From: Gibbula magus
Lineage: Eukaryota > Mollusca > Gastropoda > Trochida > Trochidae
Reading direction: 5' to 3'
Assembly: GCA_936450465.1 (NCBI GenBank)
Contig: OW388293.1
Span: 52,479,201-52,543,200 of the forward strand
DNA: 64,000 nt
This document shows positions 1-12,026 of the stretch, in pieces. The first letter of the stretch is position 1, and the number at the start of each line of letters is the position of its first letter. A model generated the notes under the pieces. That model did not search any database and was not told the origin of the DNA. It worked only from the letters and a program-made list of their open reading frames with translations. The translations under genes were made by a program, and so were the position numbers.

Positions 1-2
1 AC

Positions 3-3000
3 AACGTGTTTGTTGTCAATCTGATCGACTCCCCTGGCCATGTGGACTTCTCCTCTGAAGTGACGGCAGCTCTCCGTATTACTGACGGAGCCATGGTCGT
101 CGTCGACTGCATCAGTGGTAGGTTGTTATAGATCTTTATCACATTCCGTCATTATTATGTAGGTTCCTGCATTGGAAGCGAATACACAATCACCATTTCT
201 AAACTACGCAGCATACACTACATTCTCCCTTAACTCATAACTCAGTCTCCATCACTTGCTTATATAAGCCTTGCTGCATTTCGTTAACGTTTCTATGCTA
301 GCGTAGCAGCGCGCATATTGAAGTTCACGGTCAGTTCGTTACCAAATGCAGAACAGCTTTACTTAGCCAGGGATGGAGACTGGCCGCCCTCCAAAATGTT
401 TCTTCTGTTTAATTCTTTGAGAGGCATTTTAGAAGTTTGAATGATAAGAATTGCGAAAATTATATGGATAACAACTTCTGTATTCATGATATGCGACGTT
501 TCGACACAGATTATTGTGTCTTTATCAAGCTGATCACGGTTAATTGACGGGTTGATCCGCTTAATCTCCAGGGCTTCTCTGTATTTTCTTTGGCGGTAAT
601 CAGTTTGATTGGCAGCCAGATTTGTGATTTCAGTCCAATTAATCTGATGGTTAGGATTGCCTTTGATATGTTCAGCTATAGCGGATTTGTCATCTAGCTT
701 GTTCACAGATGATTGGTGTTCTTTCACCCGAGTGTTTATGGGCCTGGATGTTTCACCAATGTTTCTTCTGCTCGTCTGACAGACGGGACGATTGTACATG
801 TATATCTATTTGCGCAATGCCTCGCCAAAGAAGATCCTGTACATGAGATGGTTGCGTTTTAATTGTATATAGTTAGAACATGTTGGTGGTGGAGTATATC
901 ACTTCAGTTTGGCTCATTTCCGGTATCAACAGCAAATATTGGACTCAACTTATTTTTACGGGTTTAATTTGTGCAGGTGTGTGTGTCCAGACGGAGACAG
1001 TCCTGCGTCAAGCCCTGTCGGAGAGGATCAAGCCCGTTCTGATGATGAACAAGATGGACCGAGCCTTCTTCGAGACACAGCTGGCACCAGAGGAACTCTA
1101 CCAGACGCTCAGGAAGATCGTGGAGGACGTCAACGTTATCCTCGCAACTTACGACGACGCAACGTCTGGCATGGGGAAGGTCTTGGTAAGCAGAATACGA
1201 ACATGTACATGTTTCTCGGGTGGGGATCGAACTTCATCTGCATTCCGGTTTACATTTTCTTCCAGATCTGCTTTACTTCTTTTTTTTTGGCATGTTCAGT
1301 TTCAGTTTTGGACTTTCGAGACATAACACGCAATACCATGGCTAAACAGCTGTGATCGTGTCACAAACCACATGCCATTTCGATCTTACTTCATAACAAA
1401 CCATATCACCTCAACCTTATGTAAAACATAACTGTATGCGGTGTTAATCTTATGTTAAACAAACCATATGCCATCCCATCTTTATCTTATGTAAAACAAA
1501 CGATACTCAGTTAACCTCCTGAAGGCACGTTTCAGAGTTCTTCTGAGTGCGTTCGATCACATTTTGGATGATTTGATACCGGTGCTTTAGAGATGACAAC
1601 CCCATAATTCTCTGTTACAGCTGAACCCTGCTGAAGGCAACGTGTCCATGGGTTCCGGTCTCCAGGGCTGGGGGTTCAACTTGCGTCAATTCGCCCGGAT
1701 GTACGCCCGGAAGTTCGGGGTGAAGGAAGAAAAGATGATGACGAGGCTATGGGGAGACAACTTCTACGACCCGGAGTCGAAGCGCTGGACGACGAGTAGG
1801 GGGGAAAAGGGACAGCGAGGATTCACCAAGTTCGTCCTTGACCCGTTGTTCAAGGTTAGTGAGATATGAAATAAAGTTTAGTAATATGTAGCAATAGTCT
1901 TGGCTCTATGGTCATTAGTTTGTACAGGGTGACAGAAACAAGTGAATTACGTTATAGTTTAAGGATATCTAAAACGTTTAGCAAATGTTAATACGTGATA
2001 ACATAGTATCAAGCGTGACGTATTCTTTGGAACATACTTAGGATATGCATGTTTAACCCTTCTCAAAGATTTATACCGTGCTAAATGTGTTCAACCTTTT
2101 TGCTGAGTAACATTTTGATGAACCGGTATACTTCTAAGAAGGTCTACACCAATCTAGGAACGTGATTTTCTATTCTCAGTACTCTGTTTTTCCCCCGACA
2201 TGGAGATGTAACCGTTGTAACCTAGGATGACCGAATACTTCTGACATAATGTCCAATGCGATTTCACATCGTTTTCACTGACCAAGAAATGTCACATGTC
2301 TTAGTCCACCAGTTCTTGTCCCTAGCATAGTTATTCCACATTATGCATCCAACCAGGTTTTATCTAGGTTATATCAAGCTGTCAATTTACCGTTGCACTA
2401 GTTTTAAACCCTGACCTTGGCATGTCACATTTCCTAGCCCATTTTTTCCCCCTGGCCAAATGATAAGTAATGCCACATTTATTATTCCACCAGGTTTTGT
2501 CCCTGGCCAAGGCGGGAGAGAAGGAGCAAACTCGCGGTCTCGTGGAGAAACTAGGGGTCAAGGTCAAAGCCGAGGAAATGGAACTGGAGGGCAAGGAGTT
2601 CATGAGAAGAATCATGAAAAAATGGCTGCCAGCTGCAGACGCCATGTTGGACATGATTCTTGTGCACCTGCCCTCACCTCTAACTGCCCAGAAGTACAGG
2701 ACGGAAGTGCTGTATGAAGGACCAATGGACGATGACGCAGCATTAGGTACGTTCCATTTCTCTGAATTGTCTTAGTTAGAAGAGATTCAAGCACTAATAC
2801 ATATATCAAGCTAAAGTGATTTTGGGAGACAGATACGATTTACTTATCTTCTGATCAATTGTTTCAAGTTTTGTGGAACTTGTCTATTCCAGGAATGAAA
2901 GCTTGCGATCCTAAAGCGCCACTGATGCTGTATGTGTCCAAGATGGTACCGACCACGGACAAGGGTAGATTCTACGCTATTGGACGGGTGTTCTCCGGGA

Positions 3001-6000
3001 CAGTCTCCACAGGGCAGAAGGTCCGGATCATGGGACCAAACTACAGCCCACACGTCGAGAAGAAGACTGACTTCTACGACAAGAGCATCGCAAGGTAGGA
3101 ATACTCGCCATTGTAAACCTTTTTGAAGACATTGTTATAAATTTTTCAACCGAGGATCCTCAAATGTTATGTCCATACACATTTATTATGAAAGCCAGTT
3201 GATTCAGTGTCAAGATACATTCATGTCAAATAATTTCAAAATTGGTTTACAAACACAGTCATGTTCTTTAGGTTCTGTCACGATCTTCGATTCTTATGAA
3301 ATTGATAATCTGTTTTAAATAACAACTTTTACGTATTTGTGAAAATGTTAGGTATTTTGGAATATAAGGTTGTTGTTTATATATATATACCCAATCCAAT
3401 CAAAATCCTACATCAAATTCTTATAACACATGATCTCATGTGTTATGGAGGATCTTAATATATCCTTACTGATTAACTTCACTCCTTGTGGTTTAAAGGA
3501 CGGTGGTGATGATGGGAGGGAATGTATTACCTGTTGATGACGTACCTTGTGGTAACTTGGTCGGTCTTGTGGGCATTGACAAGTACCTGCTCAAAACAGG
3601 CACAGTGACGACATACATGCAGGCCCACAATCTGAAGGTGAGATACAGATTCAAGTATACAGTCTAGTGAAAGTTTCAATTAGTGTAAAAGTTCTTACAT
3701 AGAATGCAATTATACGAGGTCTTTGTAGAACATTTACCCATCCACAGGTTTTGATCATACATGAAAATGAAACCTCCATGTTTTACCAAAGGTTCTTAAG
3801 TCCCATCTGAGCCCTATTAACACTGGCTCATAAACTGACAATATAACCTTCATGTTTCTCAGTGAATCACATTTTGAACTGTCACCTTGACAATGACTCC
3901 TAAAGCATTATGTTTCCCCATTGATTAATCTTTAAAATTGATACATAAACTGTAAATAATACCGCAACTGTATCACTGATAAGTCTGATGTCATAGCTGA
4001 TTGAAATATAACTTTCATATGTTAATTTGACAATGTTCGACACTTTGACAACAAAACCGCCATGTTCCTCCCCAGGTTCTGAAGTTCTCCGTGAGTCCAG
4101 TTGTCCGAGTGGCTGTTGACGTGGTCAAACCAGCTGACCTTCCCAAGCTTGTGGAAGGACTGAAGCGACTGTCCAAGGCTGATCCCATGGTCCAGTGCAC
4201 GTCCGAAGAGGGTCAACACATCGTGGCCGGAGCGGGCGAGCTCCATCTGGAGATCTGTCTCAAGGACCTTGAGGACTACGCAGGAGTTCCGATAACTGTG
4301 AGTCCCTGAGTTCCCATGGTTCCTTTATTGACTTCAAATGGTTCCTTCAATCAAGCTCCTAGTGGGTAATTCGTGTCCTGTAAACAGTCCGAGGTTCTTG
4401 TTATGTCTGAATGCATTCGTCCAAGGCTATGAAATTGTACTGGTATTGTTCATGTTCGATGCCGATCCTCAAAACACTTACAATTGATGGCAGCATTATA
4501 ATCAATTGTAACATGTGTTTAAAGAATGGACTCTACGACTGCAGAGTCGTTATTCAGTTATTATTTGTCCTATTCATTTCCCTCGCTGGATTATTATAAA
4601 TATTTGATCAACGGGGTTTCTAGTTTGATCGGGAAATAGACCTAGCATATGTTTCCCTTGTCTTGTCCGATTTTGACCTGATAACATACGAGAAGTAGCA
4701 GCGTTGATAAGTCCAGTTTAGGTTCTTGTCCATTCAAGGTCTAAGTAGATTTTGAACAAAACATGCGTTCATTGTATGGATCACCTAATACTGGCTAGTT
4801 CTTCTTTGTGATATCCTTCCCCGTGGTTACGACAAAAAACATCGATATTTTCTTTACCATTACCTTTGTTAGGTAGGTTTATGTTTTATCCTTGGGTTCA
4901 ACAGAAATCCGACCCCGTGGTGAGTTACCGAGAGACAGTGAGTGACGCCTCTGACCGCGTGTGTCTGGCCAAGACCTCCAACAAGCTGTGTAGGCTGATT
5001 ATGACAGCAGAACCTCTTCCTGATGGTCTCTCCGAGGAGGTCGATGAGGTCAGTAGTTTGCTTTAAAGAAGTTTATGCTAATACGGAAACGAAATTCTAG
5101 GGAGGGTCATAAATGCACAATATCGCCTTGTAGGAGGCAACTTCATCTTCGAATATTTATGTTTTAGTTTACTTATGTCTGTTTTACTTTTTGAAAAATC
5201 CATGACTGTGATGCTACAAAACATATATACATACACATTTCATCATTAGGAAATTAATTTTGATACAAGCATAATGCTGTTATCGGTTGTTGCAATGTGA
5301 CAGCTAATGGATAAGGTTAACGTTTCAGCCACACGATATTAGGCGCAAAGATCATAGTTCGTGCAATGAAGTCATTTAAGAAAATAGAATACTTGCAGTT
5401 ATTATTTTCAGTGGCTTATGTGATATTCACTCGATGAAATCATAATGTGTTATGATTTATGAAAAAGAGTGTATTAAGGATATGACGAATGTGACGATGT
5501 GAAAGACACCATTTGCCATCAGAAAGTTCATAGCCGTCTCTCTCAATTTCAGAACACCGTGACAGCAGTGCAGGACTTCAAGGAGCGAGCGCGCCACCTG
5601 GCGGACAACTACAATTTCGAGTTGGCGGAGGCACGCAAGATCTGGAGTTTTGGCCCCGCCGGAAGTGGACCCAACCTGCTCGTGGACACGTCACGCGCTG
5701 TCCAGTATCTGCAAGATGTGCGGGACAGCGTTGTGGCAGGCTTCCAATGGGGGACGTCGGAAGGTGTACTGTGTGAGGAAACCATGCGAGGTGTCAGGTT
5801 TAACATTGTGGACGCAACAATTCACCGAGACCCCAGCCACAGGCGAGGAGGTCAGATCATCCCAGCCACCAGACGGGCCATGATGGCTTCGATGTTGACA
5901 GCGAAACCAAGGCTGCAAGAACCCGTGTTCGTAGTTAACATAGAGGTAAGGCGAACTACTTGGGAATATTTTTGAAGAAATCAAAGAGATGCTTGATATT

Positions 6001-7011
6001 CGAGTGGATTAATTGATCTATAATGGGAATATTTTAAAATCACCTATTTTAATGGACGCCCGCTTATATGCAACCAGTTTTAATTGTGATGTGTAACAGT
6101 AAAAACCTAATTAAATCCCGTTTTGTTGATACTTGATAACTACAGTTACACAATTCAATCTATATTGTAAACCTCTTGAAAATGAGACCATTCACACACA
6201 TGAAGCTAAAGTTCAGGTAACATTATTGTAACTTAAGTGAAACCTTATATTCTTCAGTGTAACGAGACGGTAGCGGGGTCAGTGTTCAACGTGTTGGCCA
6301 AGAGGCGCGGTCAGATCGTGGAGGAAATCCATCACCCCAGCAACCCCATGTGCACCATCAAGGCACACATGCCTGTGAACGAGTCTTTTGGTGAGTTGGC
6401 AAATATTCAATTTTTAAAATTTGTAAAACGCAAGATAAATTGTGTTATGACTATACTTTACAGAACAGCCCCAGCGTGTTTTATCACCCTTTCAATCATA
6501 GGTGACTGTGGTATTATCATAATATATATTGCGCGAATCTACATACTACAGGGACACCTTCTCTGTGTTATGTTTTCATGTGCAGTTGACATCAAGTTGG
6601 TCCTGATAATGTGATTGGTTCCAGAGCATAACATCGATGCATTACATCCATAAACCTTTGCATACGTATTTACCTACATATATAAACTATCTGAGTGGTG
6701 TCAGTCCTGTGAAACATATTTTAATAGAAAAAAGTTGGAAACTTTATAAATGATGTACGACATTCACATTTAGGGTTTTGACGACCTCTGTCAATTCTAA
6801 AACTGTTTTTATTGCAGGTTTCACAAGCGCACTAAGAGCTCAGACCAGCGGGCAAGCATTCCCACAATGCATTTTCGATCACTGGCAATTACTTCCGGGT
6901 GACCCCTGTGACCTATCGACACGTGCTGGACAGGAAGTGGTCGACATACGGCAGAGAAAACAAATGTCGCCAAATATTCCGGCTTTGGAGACCTTCCTCG
7001 ATAGACTTTAG
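3..7011 (+). CDS. EEF2: Elongation factor 2-like GTPase, 5'-truncated, 11 exons
   Basis: Ribosomal translocase of the eEF2 family, cytosolic. Exons read by eye: 3-117, 977-1185, 1621-1854, 2494-2746, 2893-3094, 3499-3637, 4076-4297, 4905-5048, 5553-5945, 6258-6390, 6818-7011. All ten introns are GT-AG, phases agree, and the joined frame gives 745 residues and a TAG stop with no break. The 5' part (P-loop and switch 1) lies outside the window. Visible motifs are G3 DSPGH, G4 [23 protein letters not shown], the diphthamide loop and the C-terminal [15 protein letters not shown] block. The region between the G domain and domain II (exon 1621-1854) is shorter and more divergent than in typical eEF2. 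In the loop the modified His is kept (codon 5838-5840) but the second residue after it is Arg, not Gly. This suggests a divergent paralog rather than the housekeeping copy. Confidence 0.95.
359..799 (-). mobile_element. Penelope-like element fragment (GIY-YIG endonuclease end)
   Basis: Lies in the first visible EF2 intron (118-976), antisense to the gene. The open frame (146 codons) holds the C-terminal half of a GIY-YIG domain: an IGETSR block, the catalytic-type Arg in NTRVKEH, SAIAEH, and REALEIKR followed by INRD, as in Penelope-like retroelements. The start of the domain and the reverse transcriptase are missing, so it is a truncated remnant. The 14-base string GCGACGTTTCGACA (493-506) also occurs, inverted, in a hairpin near 60.56 kb. 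No role in the host gene is apparent. Confidence 0.75.
5553..5945 (+). other. EF2-like exon with altered diphthamide loop
   Basis: This 131-codon exon carries domain IV of the EF2-like protein. The loop at about 5820-5855 reads [12 protein letters not shown]. In ordinary eEF2 the matching loop has Ala-Ile before the modified His and His-Arg-Gly-Gly-Gly after it. Here Pro-Ser precedes the His and His-Arg-Arg-Gly-Gly follows. The downstream IIPATRR segment is ordinary, so the alignment is secure. Confidence 0.85.
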
Positions 7012-7385
7012 TGTGTTTCGGAAAGATATTTTTCACGAGGAGGGTTTAAAGAGATGTCAAAACAACTGTTCAAAATGTGTGTCATTGCCTGTGGAAAAAA
7101 CATAACGATATACCTGAAATTGCAATAAGATGACTATGATACAGAAAAAAGAGATATTTAGTTACTTTGAATAATGACAATGAATAATATTCTTTTAAAA
7201 AGTGTATTATTATACAATATGAATGCGTTTTGCAAATACGCTATAGAAAACTTTGCTCTTACTTTGTGTGAACATTTAAATCAATTTACTTGTGTAGAAA
7301 CTGGATATTGAATCATGGACATAAGCAATGCAAGACATGTGTTTTATTTCATGCAATGATACTCTTTTCGTAAAACACCATCTGA

Positions 7386-7391
7386 AATAAA
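7386..7391 (+). terminator. Polyadenylation signal AATAAA of the EF2-like gene
   Basis: A canonical AATAAA about 375 bases after the stop codon, in AT-rich sequence, followed within 30 bases by a T/G-rich stretch. It is the best candidate for the 3' end of the EF2-like mRNA, giving a 3' UTR of roughly 400 bases. Confidence 0.5.
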
Positions 7392-7439
7392 AGTTTGAAA
7401 CGTTTACTTGCTTTGTTGTGTCATTAAAAATGACGTTAC

Positions 7440-8829
7440 GTTTAAGTTGACGTCACTGGTGCCTCTAGATTTATTGAAGAATTTCACAGGATCCTCATGC
7501 ATGTTTCACGTATAAATTATAGTTAGCATCCATAGCTCAAATATTAATCGTAGCCATTGTACACTGGCTCAATACAGCAAACCACCTACAGAATGAAAAT
7601 CTCTTGAATTCTATCATTATTATCGTTATTATTCAGTACAGAACACTATTTAAAAAAAAAATTCAATATCATCACAAGCATGTTGCTCTTTTTAATTGTT
7701 CACCTAATATTTGTTTATGAATGGTCAATTCAAATTATTTAATATCAGGATTAATGTCACCAGTCAAATCTTTTCTAACATTCCAACAACATCACACTTC
7801 GATTTTTATTCTGTATTCTGTTTTTTTTATCCACCTGGCTATTCTTAACTCAGAACGATGGTAATGAGCTGTAAGATTACAGCTAAAAAATCCACACATA
7901 CTCTTATCTGATGGAGTCCAATAAACATGCCCCTGGGTCTTACTATAACTAATTTCTTACTTAAAGGGAATATTTAGATGAATTGTAAAGATATCTCAAT
8001 ATATTTCTGCAGGTATAAAACCTTTCGTTGATGATGATGACACAAACTACTCAAGCGAATCTGAATCTACTCCAGGAACCAAAGTGTTATCTTACCACTT
8101 ATGGACATAAATCATTCAGCCCCTGGACTGTGGAGAAAGCTTTCTCAAGACATCAAACTCTCATAATCTCTAACTGTGTTTAAGTCCAGACTCAAAACTC
8201 GCCTATTTTCAAACTATCATCAATATGTTATTTGCTGTCATATCCTTATATAAATTACATTATTTTCTGTAATTATTCATGCTCCTTTATTTATGATATT
8301 GTTAATAGATTTGAATATCTTAATGTCATTAATCAGTTATTTCTTACATTCTATGCGCTTTGGGCATGCATATTTGGCTTTGGGCATGCATCAATGCACC
8401 CAAATTTACTTATGGGACCGAAATCTGAGGGTCGACGGAAATTCACCAAATAAGAAAGTATACATTTGTACGCATGCAGGGAACATCTTGGTGTTAATTT
8501 GAATACAGTCAACTTAATGTTTTATGGTAAATGTTACAGGATTCCATGGCACTTGTGTAAAGCATAATAATTAAATTAAAAGCTATTAGTTGATAGAACA
8601 AGTTTTAACTACAAATCGTGTCGCAAGAACGAGTCTTCATGAAAACACCAACCAATGAAAAGGCATGGCATGAGATGATTGACTTACTGACATGGTGTCG
8701 CGGTGACTAAGACCATCATATATAGCACAGGGACTGAAGTTTGAAAGCCTAAAGACAAACCTTTCCGGATACACCTACGGGCTCACAGGACCAATCGACA
8801 TAACAGTTTTTTTTTAGATTGCACAACTC
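7440..8829. other. Intergenic DNA between EF2-like gene and kinase cluster
   Basis: AT-rich sequence with no convincing gene. It includes a decayed LINE 3' end near 8.03-8.22 kb and a short direct duplication of a GGCTTTGGGCATGCAT motif near 8.36-8.39 kb. Similarity to the kinase repeat unit begins only about 130 bases before the A1 stop codon, so the left edge of the cluster falls near 8.83 kb. Confidence 0.5.
8030..8225 (+). mobile_element. Decayed LINE 3' coding end
   Basis: Across shifted frames the + strand reads SYHLW, then HKSFSPW or APGLWRKL, then LTVFKSRLKTRLFSNY. This is the pattern seen at the C-terminus of many non-LTR retrotransposon ORF2 proteins (a TYGHRSF, LWN.LP and FKSRLKT.LF series). 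It is frameshifted and only about 200 bases long. It belongs to a different part of a LINE from the reverse-transcriptase remnants beside the other kinase genes. Confidence 0.5.
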
Positions 8830-8960
8830 TTGGGCTGGTTGAGCACGATTTACCTGATGAAAGGTCACAGAGTTATATGTGATAAGTGTCTCAACCTGAA
8901 GTCCAAGGTATCTGAGGATGCATATGAACAAGATTGTATACACTATTTCAAATTTGTAAA

Positions 8961-10840
8961 TTACGCGAGCGCCATTATTTTATCAAGAACACGTTTATAC
9001 ACAGCGAGGACCTCACCGGAAGTTGGTCTCGAGGACGGCTTCTCCTCTTTGCATTGTCTTTTTATATTGTTTAGTTCTTGCAAAATCACAGATGTGTTCC
9101 TCCTTCCAATAAAATGATCACAAACAATAGGTATTCTCCAAACATCAAACTTTTCATCCAGCGCCCTCGGTTTTAGAAAACATTCTGGAGGGCTGAAAGG
9201 CTTATCGAAATTTAAACCAATTGGTTTACAGTCAGTAGTTTGGTTCTCCTTGGAGTTACTATGATAAACATACTCGAGATCATTTAGCACAATACGGAGT
9301 TCGTCAGTGATCAGAAACTGGGTTAGCGTGTGGATGAGGGTCGGCGAGTCACAGATGACCCTAGGTCCGTCAGGCCTGGTATGAAGAAAGTTAATCACTT
9401 CGATGTACGACACGCATATCTGGAGTCGTGTCTTTAGGTTGTTTCTTTGTCTCAGACTAGGTAGGAGAAAAACCTTATTCAAACAATGGGCGTTCCCGTG
9501 CTGGTGGTATTGGGTGATGAAGGTATGGTTACAGGTACCAACAAGCTGTATGATATGTTCACTTGGTTGGAACTCTTTAACGTCCTCTACACCAGTAAAG
9601 TTGTAATTTGATGGTCGGATGATGTTAACAACCACTTGATGGTCTTTCCATAAAGCACGAACAATCTGAAATTTGAAAACGCTTGAAAGTGATATTCAAC
9701 AGTTCAACATATCAATTAATCGAAAAAACATGTTTACTTCAAATGATTTAGTCTTTGAGGGGCATTTAGAAGTTGAATACATAAGAAAACTAGACTTTCT
9801 AGGTAACAGCTTTAATATCTTAATCTTAATCTTAGTCAGATGCCCAATGTGGTTTACATTATTTTATTCAATACAATTTCAGTGAATAATTAAAACAAAA
9901 ATTGAGAATATAAAATTTCGATAATGTTGAATTACCTTCTTTCCACTTGTAGCTATATCTTTAAGTAGAACCGTATATTTTATGTCTGTATTGAAGTCTG
10001 AACAGTTGAGCCATGGGTGACAGTGTTCCATTCCTGAAAGTTTGAAGTAGCCATACTGACATCTGGTTTTGGATTCCTTTGGATCTTGAAGAACTGGTCT
10101 GGAAATATATCCTGATATTTGACAAATTTCCCTTTGAAACATCGCCTAGTCTTTGTAAAAAAAGCCTTCTGAAGCTTGATCATTGCTTAAAATATAATAC
10201 TCCAAACACAGAGCACATAATTACAAAGCATACCAATACATTTAAGTATCGGTCATTCATTTCAAGCATAACCCACTGCGCTGCGTTCAATTAAGGCAAT
10301 GTTACCCGCGGCTATCAGGCTTTTAACATTCAACAAAAACACACCCAATAATTTACGTAAGGGTTATAAATTCATTCTGGGTAGAAAACACGCCAATGGC
10401 TCGTCAGAAAGGTGAAAATGTGTCTTACTGATGGTGAAGGTCGTCTCCAAGTTGAAGGTGAAGGTTGCCCAAAAGATCAGGTGAAGGTGAAGGACGCCTC
10501 CAAGCTGAAGGTGAATGACGCCTCCAAGGTGAAGGTGAAAGTCGCCTCCAAGGTGAAGGTGAAAGTCGCCTCCAAGGTCTTCTCAGTCAAGAGAAAGTAA
10601 AATCTTTTTTACTACATATCATGATATCTGATGTCCTGATATGCTAGATTACCCCTCAACTGGTGAATTTATATCACTTTATTTATATAATTATCTAAAC
10701 CTATCTAATTTTCAAACTTACCCAGCATATTTGGTCGCTTTGGTGTTTCCAAAGTAGTCTTTGCCTTGTTCCGAGACTGTTTTGAAGACATAAAACAAAG
10801 CTGACACGAGGACCACCTTCAAGATGAATTTCAACTTCAT
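8961..10840 (-). CDS. POMK: POMK-like kinase gene A1 (type II membrane protein)
   Basis: Homolog of protein O-mannose kinase (SgK196), which phosphorylates an O-linked mannose trisaccharide in the ER. Exons on the - strand: 10840-10722 (starts MKLKFILKVVLVSALFYVF, a signal anchor; ends phase 2), 10131-9936 (CQYGYFKLSGMEHCHPWL, matching the cysteine motif after the POMK anchor) and 9665-8961 (kinase core). The core shows the CDS catalytic-loop Asp, NDLE at the metal-binding Asp, PPE in place of APE, FDVWRIP and SSRPTSGEVL, all as in POMK. The glycine loop of human POMK is not recognisable. Joined length is 339 residues, near the roughly 350 of the family. The exon 2 acceptor used here (after TTTCAAAG) is a choice: the acceptor matching the B genes would break the frame. 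Starting at the ATG at 10142 would lose the anchor. Confidence 0.8.
10433..10582. repeat. Minisatellite in intron 1 of kinase A1
   Basis: Tandem copies of a roughly 24-base unit resembling GTGAAGGTGAAAGTCGCCTC, with variants. A homologous array sits at the same intronic place in every kinase copy of the window, so it predates the duplications. The array is open in several frames, but it lies antisense inside an intron and is not evidence of a protein. Confidence 0.75.
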
Positions 10841-11110
10841 GATATTTTATGCCTGTGAATAAAAAATTCGAATTCAAAATTCCCACATCGTGACTTGTAA
10901 CACTTATTAATTTATTTAATTATTTACAGCAAAAAGGAAATGTGCAGCATATATAATGACACACACCATTCCTTCTATCGCTTCCGAACTACAGAGCTTG
11001 CGATTGGAAATATGAGCGAAAGAAAAAAAACATTTAAAACACTAGATATACAGCACGCTTGTATGTATTCAATAATAAGTTAATCCTTTGATGCATAAAG
11101 TAGTTAATTA

Positions 11111-11851
11111 TAGTATTCGGCTGCGTCCGTCCGTACGTCCGTACGAAATGGAATAACCCAAATACTATAAAGTGGATTCTTTTCATATTTTGCATATTGG
11201 TTCATCATAGGAAGAGTAATATTTCTACAAAGGTTTGTGACCTTGACCTTCATTTCAAGGTCACAATGAGACTGTCATTTTACCCTTGTCAGCGGGATAT
11301 CTAAAAAATCATTCGCTGTATTCTCTTCATATTTTACACATAGCTTCTCCAAGGAAAGAGAACGGGTTGATTAGATTTTGGTGACCTTGACATTATTTTC
11401 AAGGTCACAGCGGAACTTTGAATTTTTTCGACATGTTAATGTACATGTAATGCTTGTCAGCAGAATATCTCAAGAGCCATTCACTGGAATTTCATCATAT
11501 CTTACACAAAGCAAAAGGACTGATTAGATTTTGGTGACCTTGACATTATTTTCAAGGTAACAGTGGAATTTTAATTTTTTTGACATGTTAATGTACACTA
11601 CATGTAAAGGTTGTCAGCGGGATATCTCAAGAACCATTCACCGGAATTCCATCATATCTTACATAATGCACCTCCTATGAAAGACAAAGAGCTGATTAGA
11701 TTTTGGGGACCATTTTGCTGAAGGTCACAGTGGAGCTTTGACATTTTTCCGACATGTTTGACAGTCGATTTTGCTGATCTTGACATTATTTTTAAATTTT
11801 GAAGTATTAATTTGCGGCGGGGGATCATGTCACCTTAGTGACAACTACTTG
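11111..11851. repeat. 741-bp inserted repeat with recurring TGACCTTGA palindromes
   Basis: Unit 2 lacks this block: AGTAGTTAATTA runs directly into GTAATGAAATTAAAC at about 45350-45370, whereas here 741 bases intervene. Inside are about four diverged tandem copies of a 140-155 base unit, several with a GTGACCTTGAC element followed by TCAAGGTCA, plus a recurring motif near GATATCTCAAGAACCATTC. The left end begins with a CGTCCGTCCGTACGTCC tract. It looks like a dispersed transposon-like repeat. No coding sequence was seen. Confidence 0.6.
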
Positions 11852-12026
11852 TTAGTAATGAAATTAAACTTTACTACATAAAACTGGATACTGTGAAACG
11901 GTGACAAAAGGTACCAACATTAAGGAAAATATCCACAAAATATACAAAATACAAGATATTTCAATTCATGAACGATTTGTAAAATATGTATCAAGAAATT
12001 ACTGCGTCACTGACAACATTCGTTAG

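Noticed and set aside
4022..4246. Antisense frames over EF2 exons
   Set aside because: They mirror well-supported EF2 exons and show no family of their own.
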